A stretch of 64,000 nt of DNA from CAYNWT01 sp964450955 (lineage in GTDB: Bacteria > Planctomycetota > Planctomycetia > Planctomycetales > Planctomycetaceae), in contig CAYVFI010000004.1 in NCBI GenBank assembly GCA_964450955.1, positions 62,001-126,000 of the forward strand. Direction: 5' to 3'. Both the position numbers and the translations under genes were made by a program. The stretch's first letter is position 1. Every line of letters begins with the position of its first letter. Positions 36,957 through 45,836 of the stretch are shown here, piece after piece. A model generated the notes under the pieces. That model saw only the letters and a program-made list of their open reading frames with translations, searched no databases and was not told the DNA's origin.

Positions 36957-38210
36957 ATGTTTCAAAGGAAGTGTTTCCCGGTCATCTTTGCAGTGGCGCT
37001 ACCGTTCTTCTGGATCGCCACTGCATCTGGCCAGGACGAAGAACCTGGTGGTGTGGATCCCCCAGGATTTGCGGTTCCACAAATCCCGATCGGATTCGAT
37101 CAAGTTGCGCCGGTCAGTCCCGAGCATCAATTAGAAGTCGCCCGGAAGGCGCACAGCCAGGACGTGCAACGGCGTTTGGCTATTCGGATTGGTGAGTTGC
37201 AACGGGTCTGCAATTTAAGCGAACAGCAAGTGAAGCGTCTACAGTTAGCAGCCAAAGGAGCCGTCCGCCGCGATCTGAGAGGCTTCAAACAGAAGTTCGA
37301 AGCAGCTCAACTGCGGATGATGAACGGAGTCATAGAGGGGCAGCTTATCGAACTCGAAGTTAACGGGGTTCCAGCTAAGCCACCGACCCTCACCGGGGCC
37401 TCCCCTCAGGACGCAAAAGAGACTGATTCACAAAAGCCGCCGCAGGACAAGGAGGTCGCCGCCCTGCTGCGGGAAGTCGGCACGTTGTACGGCACTGTGG
37501 GGCTTAGCTCCGACATCGAGAAGCAGAGATTCTGGCTGACGACACTCAGGAAAACGCTCACCGAAGAGCAACAAACCAAGCACCAACAACACGTGGTATC
37601 ACGAACCGCTTACCGCCGCCGCGCGACTGTGAGCCATGTTGTATCTGGAATGGATGAGAAGCTGTTGCTTTCAGACCCCCAGCGAAAAAAGCTGACTAAG
37701 GTTGTTGATACCGAGCTGGGCAAGTTTTTCGAAGTACTTCCCCATCAGCAGGCGACGTACATACTGGAATCGCTACAACATTTGCGAGCCACTCAGCCGG
37801 CTTACAGTCGGCTCAGGAAGAAAGCAAAGGCCTTCCTCACTGCCGCGCAAATGGAGCAGTTTGTACGTTTGCCTCAAGCAGACGATGCCATGTTCTTTGG
37901 GATGGTCGGCGATTTTCTGCCGCCTGAGCCAGCCGTCGAAATCCCGGAGGGTGCGGGGTACCTTGGAGTCCAGCTTGTCGAAGGGCCCGGTGGAGTCGAA
38001 CTGCTGGCCGTGACGGAAAACCTTGCCGCTGACAAGGCAGGACTGGAGACCGGGGACACGATCACTTCTTTTGACGGCAAGGACGTTTCCACCGTGAGGG
38101 AATTGGTTGAACTGGTCGCGGGCTCAAAGGCGGGACAAAAAGTAAATGTCAGTATTCAACGTGAAGATGAAACACTGAAAATTGAAGTCGAACTGGGGGA
38201 ACGCCAGTGA
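36957..38210 (+). CDS. Secreted helical protein with C-terminal PDZ domain
   Basis: This is a 417-residue protein with a signal peptide (MFQRKCFPVIFAVALPFFW, cleaved near residue 25). A helical middle region shares the LQLAAKGAVRRD module with the protein at 31793-33397. The C-terminal 85 residues form a PDZ domain: GYLGVQLVEG, LAADKAGLETGDTITSFDGK and VSIQREDETLKIEVEL. PDZ domains bind protein C-termini, so it may tether substrates for the envelope complex of this operon. No protease triad is present. It starts 9 bases after the preceding frame and its stop overlaps the next start. Confidence 0.85.
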   Translation: MFQRKCFPVIFAVALPFFWIATASGQDEEPGGVDPPGFAVPQIPIGFDQVAPVSPEHQLEVARKAHSQDVQRRLAIRIGELQRVCNLSEQQVKRLQLAAKGAVRRDLRGFKQKFEAAQLRMMNGVIEGQLIELEVNGVPAKPPTLTGASPQDAKETDSQKPPQDKEVAALLREVGTLYGTVGLSSDIEKQRFWLTTLRKTLTEEQQTKHQQHVVSRTAYRRRATVSHVVSGMDEKLLLSDPQRKKLTKVVDTELGKFFEVLPHQQATYILESLQHLRATQPAYSRLRKKAKAFLTAAQMEQFVRLPQADDAMFFGMVGDFLPPEPAVEIPEGAGYLGVQLVEGPGGVELLAVTENLAADKAGLETGDTITSFDGKDVSTVRELVELVAGSKAGQKVNVSIQREDETLKIEVELGERQ

Positions 38211-39283
38211 TGGGAATAACCATGCACCGATTCGTATGCCTGACTGCACTCGCCGTCCTGCTGACAGTTCTTCTTCCGAATCAGTCCGACGCCCAGGATC
38301 CGGCGTTGCGTTTTGGCGTCAAGGTGCCGGTTGATGTTCAAAACATCTATGACCGCGGACTGAAGCACCTCGCCGACAGCCAGGGCGAAAATGGAGCGTG
38401 GCATAAAGGCGCCAGCGGTTCGCACGGGGCTAACGGTTCTGGTGTCACCGGTATGTGCGTGATGGTGTTCCTTGCAAGCGGCGAAGATCCAAACTTTGGA
38501 CCATACGCAAGAAATATCCGAGGCGCATTGCAGCACATGATCTCGGGGCAGGATGCCAAGACCGGGTACCTGGGCGGCAGCATGTACCACCATGGGTTTG
38601 CCATGCTGGGCTTGTCTGAAGCCTACGGAATCGTGGACGACGACTTGCTGTGGACCGGTTCGAAATCAACGAAGAAACGCACCGTCGGTGAAGCTTTAGA
38701 ACTGGCCGTTCGTTGTGCTGTCACCAGCCAGAAAAGCAATCAGTGGGGCGGATGGCGATATGGCCCACGTGACAACAGTGCTGATACATCTGTCGCAGGG
38801 GCGGTATTGATGGGGCTATTAGCCGCCCGGAACGCGGGTGTCGAAGTCCCCGACAGCTGTGTCGACAAGGCGCTTAAGTACTTCAAGTCGATGACGTCCA
38901 AGCACGGAACCGTTGGCTATTCAGGCGGCGCGGGGGGCTTTGGTGGTTCCAAGAACCTGCAGGCAATTGCGACGCTGGTCTACGCGATCGGAAAACGTAA
39001 AGACTGGGATCAGTTCAAAGCTGTCTTGAAGTCTGTCAAAGGCAACATCGAACACAACGAGATGTCGTACCCGTTTTACTACCGCTACTACATGGCTCAG
39101 GCATTGTTCCAGTCTGACTTTGATGCGTGGAAAAGATGGAACCGGGAGACTATCCGGTATCTCAAAGATATGCAGGGAGAGAACGGCAGTTTCAAAAGCA
39201 GTCACGGTGAAACGTACGGCACTGCGATGTCCCTGCTGGCGCTGGCTTTGAACTATCGGTTCCTTCCCATCTACGAACGTTAA
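38210..39283 (+). CDS. Secreted protein with prenyltransferase/squalene-oxidase-type repeats
   Basis: This 357-residue protein has a signal peptide (cleaved after the QSDAQ segment near residue 28) and alpha/alpha-barrel repeats of the terpenoid-cyclase/prenyltransferase kind. Repeat cores include LADSQGENGAWHKG, QWGGWRYGPRDNSADTS, GTVGYSGGAGGF and LKDMQGENGSFKSSHGETYG. In planctomycetes such secreted barrels are common and are not known to make terpenes; here an architecture role beside the PDZ protein is more likely. The ATG at 38210 overlaps the PDZ gene stop by one base; a second ATG at 38222 is possible. Confidence 0.82.
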   Translation: MGITMHRFVCLTALAVLLTVLLPNQSDAQDPALRFGVKVPVDVQNIYDRGLKHLADSQGENGAWHKGASGSHGANGSGVTGMCVMVFLASGEDPNFGPYARNIRGALQHMISGQDAKTGYLGGSMYHHGFAMLGLSEAYGIVDDDLLWTGSKSTKKRTVGEALELAVRCAVTSQKSNQWGGWRYGPRDNSADTSVAGAVLMGLLAARNAGVEVPDSCVDKALKYFKSMTSKHGTVGYSGGAGGFGGSKNLQAIATLVYAIGKRKDWDQFKAVLKSVKGNIEHNEMSYPFYYRYYMAQALFQSDFDAWKRWNRETIRYLKDMQGENGSFKSSHGETYGTAMSLLALALNYRFLPIYER

Positions 39284-39374
39284 GCCTTTGCCAGTGCGAA
39301 GGCTTGACGAGATGTGGCCCCGACTGGGTGCCATTGTCGCACATTTATTTTCAAACACAGTTGGACGGCGATTC

Positions 39375-42300
39375 ATGTTTCGACTTCGCTCTATCGTTTG
39401 CCTGCTCGTTTTCAGTGCTGTCTCCGCGGCGGCTGAAGACAAGTCTGGAACTCTGTACTGGGCCAATGGCGACATTCTTCCCGGGTCCCTGCAGGAAACC
39501 GACGGTGACCAACTGCGATGGAAGTCCCCGTTGTTTCGCGAACCGCTGACAATCGACACATCGGCCCTCAGCGCGGTTCGGTTCGATCATGCGAATGAGG
39601 TCGTGACGACCAATGAAGCGTTCCGCCTGGTGACTCGTTCCGGCAATGTGCTGCACGGATCTTTGGCCGATATCACCGACAAGCTAATTAAGTTAACCAG
39701 CAAACGGCATGGCACGATGCTGGTTGACCGACGCCAGATCCGAAGCCTGCGCCGCCTGGACAATCCAGCTTTGATTTACCTTGGCCCCACAGGGCTCAAC
39801 GGTTGGAAGACACTCAGCACGAAACACAAGATCTCTGACTGGGACACGACCGACGAAGGCTACCTGACGACCCGCCGCGAAAGTGCGCGACTGTTTAGAA
39901 AGCTGGACATTCCAGGGCGCGCTGAAATTGAAATCGTCCTTGAAGCGAAAGGGGCGTTGGAGTTTCATCTTGGCCTCAACAGTAAGGTCGAAGACGACGT
40001 TCATCTTGAGACGTGGGACGACACGCTGGTTGCGCTGGTTGACGATGAGTTCGTCGAGATTCAGCGTATCGAAAAGAAACAAAAGTCGTTGACGCTAAGG
40101 CTGTACTGGGACCAAAAGACGCAGCAGCTTAGCGTCTACTCAGAAGCCGGAGCCGAACTGGGTAACATTCGCGGCACTGAGAAGAAGCGAAAGTCGGGTG
40201 ACAGTGGCATCCTCATCGAGAACCAGGGACCTGGGCTGACCATCAAGTCTGTGCGAGTCAGCCAGTGGGATGGCTCAAAACCTCGACCAGTCGAGAAAGG
40301 ACAAAACCGAGTTCACCTGACCGACGGCAGCCTGCTGTACGGCACCATCAGCACCCTTGAAGGCGACAAGATCCGTCTGACAAAAGAAGACGAAGAAGAA
40401 GTTGATATCCCGCTGGAGAAGATCGACAGCATTTACCTCGCTGACGACCTAAAAACAATCCCCGACGGAACAACAAGTGTGTTCTGGTTGGACGGAACGC
40501 GAATCTCGGGCGAACTGTCTGAGATTATGGGCGGCAAGATTGGTGTCAGGACAAACTACAGTGACGAACCGATCGTCTCTGACCTCGATAAGTCAAATCG
40601 CCTGCTTTTTACTCCGGCAAAGACAGGCAAGAAGACTGCTGTCGCGAAGCCCGGGGAAGCCAAAGATCGGCTTTATAGCTCCGGCGGTACGCTGCACGGA
40701 ACACTGGTCGGTAACGGTGACGATGTTGGGACCGCCGCACTGCGATGGCGACCCACCGGCGGTTTAAACTCCAGCCCGCTGGCCCCCAACTGTGACGCTC
40801 GCTTCGTCCGTGGAAAGCGAACAGAAGAAGTCACTTACGACAGGAAGAAGTACAGCGATCTGTTGTACCTGGTCAGCGGCGACGTGGTGCCATGCCATGT
40901 CGATTCAATCGATGAAGACGCTCTCAGAATCACCACAGCGTTTGCCAAGGCCGACAAAATTCCGCATGACAATGTGAAGGCCATCGAGCTATCGAACACT
41001 GACGCGTTGGAGACATCCGGCTTCGATGATCCAGGTTGGAAAGTCATCGGATCAAGCAAGCTGATTAAGAAAGACGCGGAAGCGGTTACCTTCGAATCAG
41101 CGGGCCGAGTCACACACAAAAACATCTTCTCCGGCGGAACCGCGACGTTCAACATGAAGTGGGATCCGCAAAGTTACATCTCCACTAACCTACGATTGTT
41201 CACAACCGGTAGCGGCAACAGTGGCGGAATAAACGTCATGCTAATGATGCGCGGCAACCAGGTTTGGGCATCGGAAGCCAACAACTTCCGCGGCCGGACG
41301 CAATCAACAAACGTGCCCAAACCTGAGGCGAAGATCCGTCTGATGCTAAAGGATGAAAAGCTCTCATTGTTCGTCAACGACAAACTACTGCATACCACGA
41401 ATCGAGTGAAGAGACGCGGTAGCGGGATGACCATTCAGGTGACTCAAAACCAGCTGCTTCGCGGAGGTGCCGGAAAATCGAAGTTCGTTGTGTCCGACTT
41501 CCAAGCGCGGCGTGGTACGGCGGTGCGGCAATTTGTGGACAGTGAAGCCAAAGAGCGAGCGTTGACGGTTCCTCGGTTCAGACGAGACAAGCCATCAACG
41601 CACGTACTGATCGCCCCCAACGGCGACTTGCTGCGTGGGAACCTGCGGATGGTGACACAAAACCAGATTCGCTTTAGTTCTCGTCTTGAGGACTTCCGAT
41701 TTGATCGCGAACGCGTATCGGCGATCATCTGGCTGCATCCGAAGGGTGAGAAGGAACAGCCAACCCCGGACGAAGACGCACCGATTGTACGAACGGTTCT
41801 GGACGGTGGTCTGGGGCTGGTACTGATTCCGGAACGAATGACCGAAGACAAACTGATTGGGCGGTCGCCCGTGCTGGGTGAATGTTCCGTCCCCGTCACT
41901 GCAATTCGAGAATTGTTTGCCGGGAAGTATGAAAAGAAGGGCGAAAAATTCGCCTACGCTGACTGGAGTATCACTCCCGGCATGGAACCACGCTGGGACA
42001 TGGAAGATGCGGGCGGCGGTGATCCTGCAATGCAGCTTATTGGTCAGAAGGCCGGAGACTTCAAGCTGGCTCGGCTAAAGGGCGACGATAAGTTTGTCCT
42101 AAGCGAAAACGAAGGCAAGATTGTTGTTCTCGACTTCTGGGCGACCTGGTGCGGCCCATGTGTCAGAGCGATGCCCGAGTACCTCACGGCCCTCGAAGAC
42201 CTGCCTGCGGACAAAGTGCAATTTGTCGCGGTAAATCAGGGTGAAGCAAAAGAGGTCGTTAACGCGTTTCTGAAACGGCGTGATGACTGGGAGATTCCGG

Positions 42301-42956
42301 TGGTCGCCATGGACGAAGACATGCAGGTCGCTCAGGCGTTCGCGGTCAGCGGCATCCCGCACACGGTCGTCATTGGTACCGATGGCAACATTGAGTGGGT
42401 CCATACTGGCTTCGAACCCGGTGGTGGCAAGAAACTTAGGGACAACATCGACAAGATGTTGGACGGAACCTGGGAACGACCAAGCCTGGCCAGCGAATCG
42501 ATAAGCGGTGCCGATTCGAAACTAGTCGGTACGAAGGTAAACGACCTGTCTATCAAACTGCTCAACGATACTGAGTTCACTCTTGGTAAGAAGAAGGATC
42601 AGATTGTCGTTTTGGATTTCTGGGCTACCTGGTGTGGTCCATGCGTGAGGGCTTTGCCGGACTACCTTGCAGTCATGGAAGAATTCGACTCGAAGGACGT
42701 TCTGTTCATTGCTGTGAATCAGGCAGAAAGGAAGGACCAGATCACAAAGTTCATGGAACGCAAAGACCTCAAGATGACGGTCGGCATGGACCCGGACGGA
42801 AAGATCGCCAGCATGTTTGAGGTGGAGGGGATTCCGCAGACTGTCGTCATTGGACCTGATGGAAAGATCGAATGGCTACACGTCGGTTACAAAACCGGGG
42901 TTGCCGAAGCGTTGCGAGACGCGGTTCAAAAGCTGCTCCCATCCAAAGCTGAATAG
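39375..42956 (+). CDS. Large secreted protein of beta-barrel-like repeats with two C-terminal thioredoxin domains
   Basis: This 1193-residue protein starts with a signal peptide (MFRLRSIVCLLVFSAVSA). It then has at least seven copies of a roughly 45-residue beta-rich unit of the form L-x-x-G-D-x-L-x-G-x-L, for example YWANGDILPGSL, VTRSGNVLHGSL, LTDGSLLYGTI, LIAPNGDLLRGNL, with two larger concanavalin-like inserts (GWKTLSTKHKISDW and GWKVIGSSKLI). The last 300 residues carry two TlpA-like thioredoxin domains, each with WATWCGPCVRA (CGPC coded at 42150-42161 and 42633-42644). The start at 39375 gives the signal peptide; a longer frame from 39288 would not. It is the last gene of the MoxR operon. 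The twin CGPC sites suggest periplasmic thiol exchange. Confidence 0.85.
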   Translation: MFRLRSIVCLLVFSAVSAAAEDKSGTLYWANGDILPGSLQETDGDQLRWKSPLFREPLTIDTSALSAVRFDHANEVVTTNEAFRLVTRSGNVLHGSLADITDKLIKLTSKRHGTMLVDRRQIRSLRRLDNPALIYLGPTGLNGWKTLSTKHKISDWDTTDEGYLTTRRESARLFRKLDIPGRAEIEIVLEAKGALEFHLGLNSKVEDDVHLETWDDTLVALVDDEFVEIQRIEKKQKSLTLRLYWDQKTQQLSVYSEAGAELGNIRGTEKKRKSGDSGILIENQGPGLTIKSVRVSQWDGSKPRPVEKGQNRVHLTDGSLLYGTISTLEGDKIRLTKEDEEEVDIPLEKIDSIYLADDLKTIPDGTTSVFWLDGTRISGELSEIMGGKIGVRTNYSDEPIVSDLDKSNRLLFTPAKTGKKTAVAKPGEAKDRLYSSGGTLHGTLVGNGDDVGTAALRWRPTGGLNSSPLAPNCDARFVRGKRTEEVTYDRKKYSDLLYLVSGDVVPCHVDSIDEDALRITTAFAKADKIPHDNVKAIELSNTDALETSGFDDPGWKVIGSSKLIKKDAEAVTFESAGRVTHKNIFSGGTATFNMKWDPQSYISTNLRLFTTGSGNSGGINVMLMMRGNQVWASEANNFRGRTQSTNVPKPEAKIRLMLKDEKLSLFVNDKLLHTTNRVKRRGSGMTIQVTQNQLLRGGAGKSKFVVSDFQARRGTAVRQFVDSEAKERALTVPRFRRDKPSTHVLIAPNGDLLRGNLRMVTQNQIRFSSRLEDFRFDRERVSAIIWLHPKGEKEQPTPDEDAPIVRTVLDGGLGLVLIPERMTEDKLIGRSPVLGECSVPVTAIRELFAGKYEKKGEKFAYADWSITPGMEPRWDMEDAGGGDPAMQLIGQKAGDFKLARLKGDDKFVLSENEGKIVVLDFWATWCGPCVRAMPEYLTALEDLPADKVQFVAVNQGEAKEVVNAFLKRRDDWEIPVVAMDEDMQVAQAFAVSGIPHTVVIGTDGNIEWVHTGFEPGGGKKLRDNIDKMLDGTWERPSLASESISGADSKLVGTKVNDLSIKLLNDTEFTLGKKKDQIVVLDFWATWCGPCVRALPDYLAVMEEFDSKDVLFIAVNQAERKDQITKFMERKDLKMTVGMDPDGKIASMFEVEGIPQTVVIGPDGKIEWLHVGYKTGVAEALRDAVQKLLPSKAE

Positions 42957-43003
42957 GTCCGGTGAAACACAGCGGGCTTCACGTCGAGTGACTTTGGTGG
43001 TTC

Positions 43004-44164
43004 ATGCAAACCGGACTTGAGGTTCTGCAAGCCGGGGGCAGTGATGTCCTGAACGGCCGAAAGTTCGGACTGTTGCTTAACGAAGCATCGGTCGATCGCC
43101 GCATGCGTTTGGCCTGTGACATGCTGGCCCACCGGCACCCGGGGCAGATGGTCGCGATGTTCGCTCCGCAGCACGGTCTGTGGGGCCGGCAGCAAGCCAA
43201 CATGATTGAATCGACCCACGCGACTCACCCGCAGCTGCGACTGCCCATCTACAGTCTATACAGCGACGTTCGCGCACCGACCGATGAGATGCTGGACGGT
43301 ATCGACTGCCTTGTCATAGACCTGCAGGACGTTGGTTGCCGCGTCTACACATTCATCTGGACTATCACCAATTGTCTCCGCGCATGTGCGCGGCGGGGGA
43401 TTGAGGTTTTGGTTTTGGATCGGCCAAACCCAATCGGTTCGGCCGTCCACGGTCCCGCGGTCATGCCTGATTACTTTAGTTTTGTTGGTCTGGCTGAGGT
43501 TCCGTTGCAGCATGGATTGACGATTGGCGAACTGACTTGCGTCGTCAATCGTATGCTTGGTTTGAATGCATCCATCGGCGTCGTACCGGTTCAGGACTGG
43601 CAGCGAGAAACCTGCTGGCCCGCAACCGAACGAGCCTGGGTACAAACCTCGCCGAACCTGCCGTCCATTGAAAGCCTGCAGCTTTATCCCGGCATGGTCT
43701 TGCTGGAAGGAACCAACATCTCAGAAGGCCGCGGAACAACTGCCCCCTTCACGACCATCGGCGCCCCCTGGATTGACGGCTGGGAACTTTGTGAACACCT
43801 TTGCAACCATGACGGAATCACCCTGCGGCCCACGTACTTTAAACCGACATTCGACAAGTACACCGGCGAAAGCTGCGGCGGTATTGCCGTCCATCCAACC
43901 GGTGGCCCAATCGATTCGGTGACGTTCGCCATCGATATCATTCTGACGTGTGCCGCAATGTACCCCCGGCAGTTCCGCTGGAACGCTCCACCGTACGAGT
44001 ACGAAACAAAACTGGCTCCCATCGATATCCTATACGGTTCCGACCGACTCCGGCGCGCTGTGAGCGATTGTTTGCCGTCAGAGTTGGCGTCGGAATTAAC
44101 AAAAGCCGATGTCGATACGTGGCGTCGACAGTGCGACGGTCTGCTACTCTACGGACCAATCTAA
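43004..44164 (+). CDS. DUF1343 protein, NamZ-like exo-beta-N-acetylmuramidase family
   Basis: This is a 386-residue protein of the DUF1343 family, in which NamZ removes N-acetylmuramic acid from the ends of peptidoglycan fragments. Family segments are MFAPQHGLWG (about 48-57), CLVIDLQDVGCRVYTF (about 103-118), VLDRPNPIGS (about 139-148) and LLEGTNISEGRGTTAPF (about 231-247). No signal peptide is visible, so a cytoplasmic role in cell-wall sugar recovery is more likely than secretion; the family in other bacteria is often exported. It follows the MoxR operon by 47 bases. Confidence 0.87.
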   Translation: MQTGLEVLQAGGSDVLNGRKFGLLLNEASVDRRMRLACDMLAHRHPGQMVAMFAPQHGLWGRQQANMIESTHATHPQLRLPIYSLYSDVRAPTDEMLDGIDCLVIDLQDVGCRVYTFIWTITNCLRACARRGIEVLVLDRPNPIGSAVHGPAVMPDYFSFVGLAEVPLQHGLTIGELTCVVNRMLGLNASIGVVPVQDWQRETCWPATERAWVQTSPNLPSIESLQLYPGMVLLEGTNISEGRGTTAPFTTIGAPWIDGWELCEHLCNHDGITLRPTYFKPTFDKYTGESCGGIAVHPTGGPIDSVTFAIDIILTCAAMYPRQFRWNAPPYEYETKLAPIDILYGSDRLRRAVSDCLPSELASELTKADVDTWRRQCDGLLLYGPI

Positions 44165-44198
44165 ACTGCAACAGCACCGCTTGCCGCAGGAGTGCCAC

Positions 44199-44549
44199 AT
44201 GTCTGCCCCATACGCAATTGCCGACTTTGCAAACATTGCCGGAGTCCCATGTCCGTGCGGAACCGCCAAACGCGCGTTCGCTGACGTCCCGCAATTTCCT
44301 GGCACACTGCATGTCACAGAGATCGCCGAAGACGCGAAATTGCACTATCACAAAACGCTAACCGAAACGTACTACATTCTGGAATGTGATACGGATGCGA
44401 AGATGCAGCTGGATGAAGAGATCATCGAACTGAACGAAGGCAAAGCCATCGTGATTCCACCCGGCGTGCGTCACAAAGCAATCGGTAAAATGCGAGTTCT
44501 GATTGTGGTTTTTCCAAAGTTCGACCCTGCCGACGAATGGTTCGACTAG
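44199..44549 (+). CDS. Small cupin-fold protein
   Basis: This is a 116-residue cupin. The metal or ligand site pattern LHYHKTLTETYYIL (HxH plus Glu, about 48-61) and the second cupin motif IVIPPGVRHKAIG (about 88-100) are present. It could be a sugar isomerase-like or small-molecule binding protein. The ATG has AGGAG 6 bases upstream, and the start lies 34 bases after the DUF1343 gene, which suggests a joint role in sugar metabolism. Confidence 0.88.
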   Translation: MSAPYAIADFANIAGVPCPCGTAKRAFADVPQFPGTLHVTEIAEDAKLHYHKTLTETYYILECDTDAKMQLDEEIIELNEGKAIVIPPGVRHKAIGKMRVLIVVFPKFDPADEWFD

Positions 44550-44756
44550 CCGTCCACCGTCTCGCGGTTTGTGTCTGCCACGCTTTTGGGAATGGACTTT
44601 CGTGGGCCAGGGACGCTATCGCTAATGGGTGCTGTCACCATGGTTCAGGCTGATTAGCCAAACGTTGCCGTTTGTTGCGCTGTCAAATACAACTTTCGAT
44701 GCGGGTTACCTCTCAGGGCTGAATTGCCCATAGCCGTCAACAACTGAGGCGTTCGA

Positions 44757-45002
44757 TTGCGTACTGCGAACCAACCTTCCAAATCGCTTTGGCCAATCGT
44801 CTGCATGGGCCTGGGGATTCTTATATTCGCGACAGCGGGTGCAGTCATCGGCGCGATGGTGGGTGATGAGTCCATCACGGTGAGTCTGTATGTCGGCGGC
44901 TTTCTGGTGGGAGCGTTCGCGGGAACCAACGTGGGGCGGTGGGTCGAAGCGCAGAAGACTGCGGGCGCTGATTCCACCAATGAGGATACGCCCGCCAAAT
45001 AG
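44757..45002 (+). CDS. Small membrane protein of unknown function
   Basis: This 81-residue frame has two hydrophobic segments (about 11-35, IVCMGLGILIFATAGAVIGAMV, and about 41-58, VSLYVGGFLVGAFAGTNVG) and a polar tail. It starts at TTG 44757, or at ATG 44805 if shortened. No family is recognised. It lies in a gap between the cupin and HAD genes on the same strand, and its glycine-rich helices look real. Confidence 0.5.
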   Translation: MRTANQPSKSLWPIVCMGLGILIFATAGAVIGAMVGDESITVSLYVGGFLVGAFAGTNVGRWVEAQKTAGADSTNEDTPAK

Positions 45003-45140
45003 TGTCCCGTAACCGGCCAAACGCGTATGCTGTGTACTTAGCAATGCACCTGCTGCGATGTACTTTTGCCTGCACGACTCCTCGGGGCACCGGCGTCCTT
45101 GCCCCAAAACTCGCCCGATTCTTCCAAACCAAATCCGTAC

Positions 45141-45830
45141 ATGACTTCTCTGCTCTCAGATTCGATCCGCTGCGTTGCTTTCGATGCCGTTGGAACCGTG
45201 ATTTACCCAACGCCATCGGTATCGCAGGTTTACGCCAACATCGCCGCGCGGCATGGTTCTAAGTTAAGCGCGGCTGAGATACGGTCGCGGTTTGAGTCGG
45301 CGATGAGTGTGTTTGATGATGACTCAGCGGCAAATGACTTCCAAACCAGTGAGCAGCGAGAAACTGAACTGTGGCGTGAAGTTGTGGGGCGGGTACTGAC
45401 GGATGTCGAATCGGCTGATGCCTGTTTTGATGAGTTGTTTGATTGGTTTGGACGTGTTGAAGCCTGGGCCGTGTTCCCGGATGTGGCGCGTACTCTCGCG
45501 GGGCTTCGGGAGCAAAATTTGACTTTGGCCATCGCGTCGAACTTTGACAGTCGGCTGCACGCCGTGTGCAATGGGCTGCCAGAGCTTGCCGATATCCGGA
45601 TTCGAGTGGTCTCTTCGGAGGTTGGTTACAGAAAGCCGTCGGCCGAGTACTACAATCGGCTTGCCCGGGCTTGTGGCTGCCAACCGGCTGAGGTTCTGAT
45701 GGTTGGCGATACGCCAACTAACGATGTGGAGGGGGCAACGGCCATTGGGATGCCGGCGGTGCTGATCGATCGCTCTCGTGATACGGCCCTGCCCGGTCGA
45801 ATTAGTTCTTTGAAACAGATTCTTGACTGA
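45141..45830 (+). CDS. HAD-superfamily protein lacking the second catalytic Asp
   Basis: This is a 229-residue haloacid-dehalogenase-fold protein. Motif I is FDAVGTV (about residues 14-20), so the second Asp of the usual DxD is a Val. Motif II is in ASNFDS (about 132-137), the Lys motif in GYRKPSAEYY (about 160-169), and motif IV in VGDTPTNDVEGA (about 185-196). Loss of the second Asp suggests it is not a normal phosphatase; related HDHD3-like proteins share this. The ATG at 45141 gives motif I the usual position, and a longer frame from 45066 adds an unlikely N-terminus. It lies 6 bases before the ABC ATPase start. Confidence 0.85.
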   Translation: MTSLLSDSIRCVAFDAVGTVIYPTPSVSQVYANIAARHGSKLSAAEIRSRFESAMSVFDDDSAANDFQTSEQRETELWREVVGRVLTDVESADACFDELFDWFGRVEAWAVFPDVARTLAGLREQNLTLAIASNFDSRLHAVCNGLPELADIRIRVVSSEVGYRKPSAEYYNRLARACGCQPAEVLMVGDTPTNDVEGATAIGMPAVLIDRSRDTALPGRISSLKQILD

Positions 45831-45836
45831 CGCCGC

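Noticed and set aside
43948..44361. Plus-strand frame overlapping the DUF1343 and cupin genes
   Set aside because: The DUF1343 and cupin frames have family motifs; this one has none.
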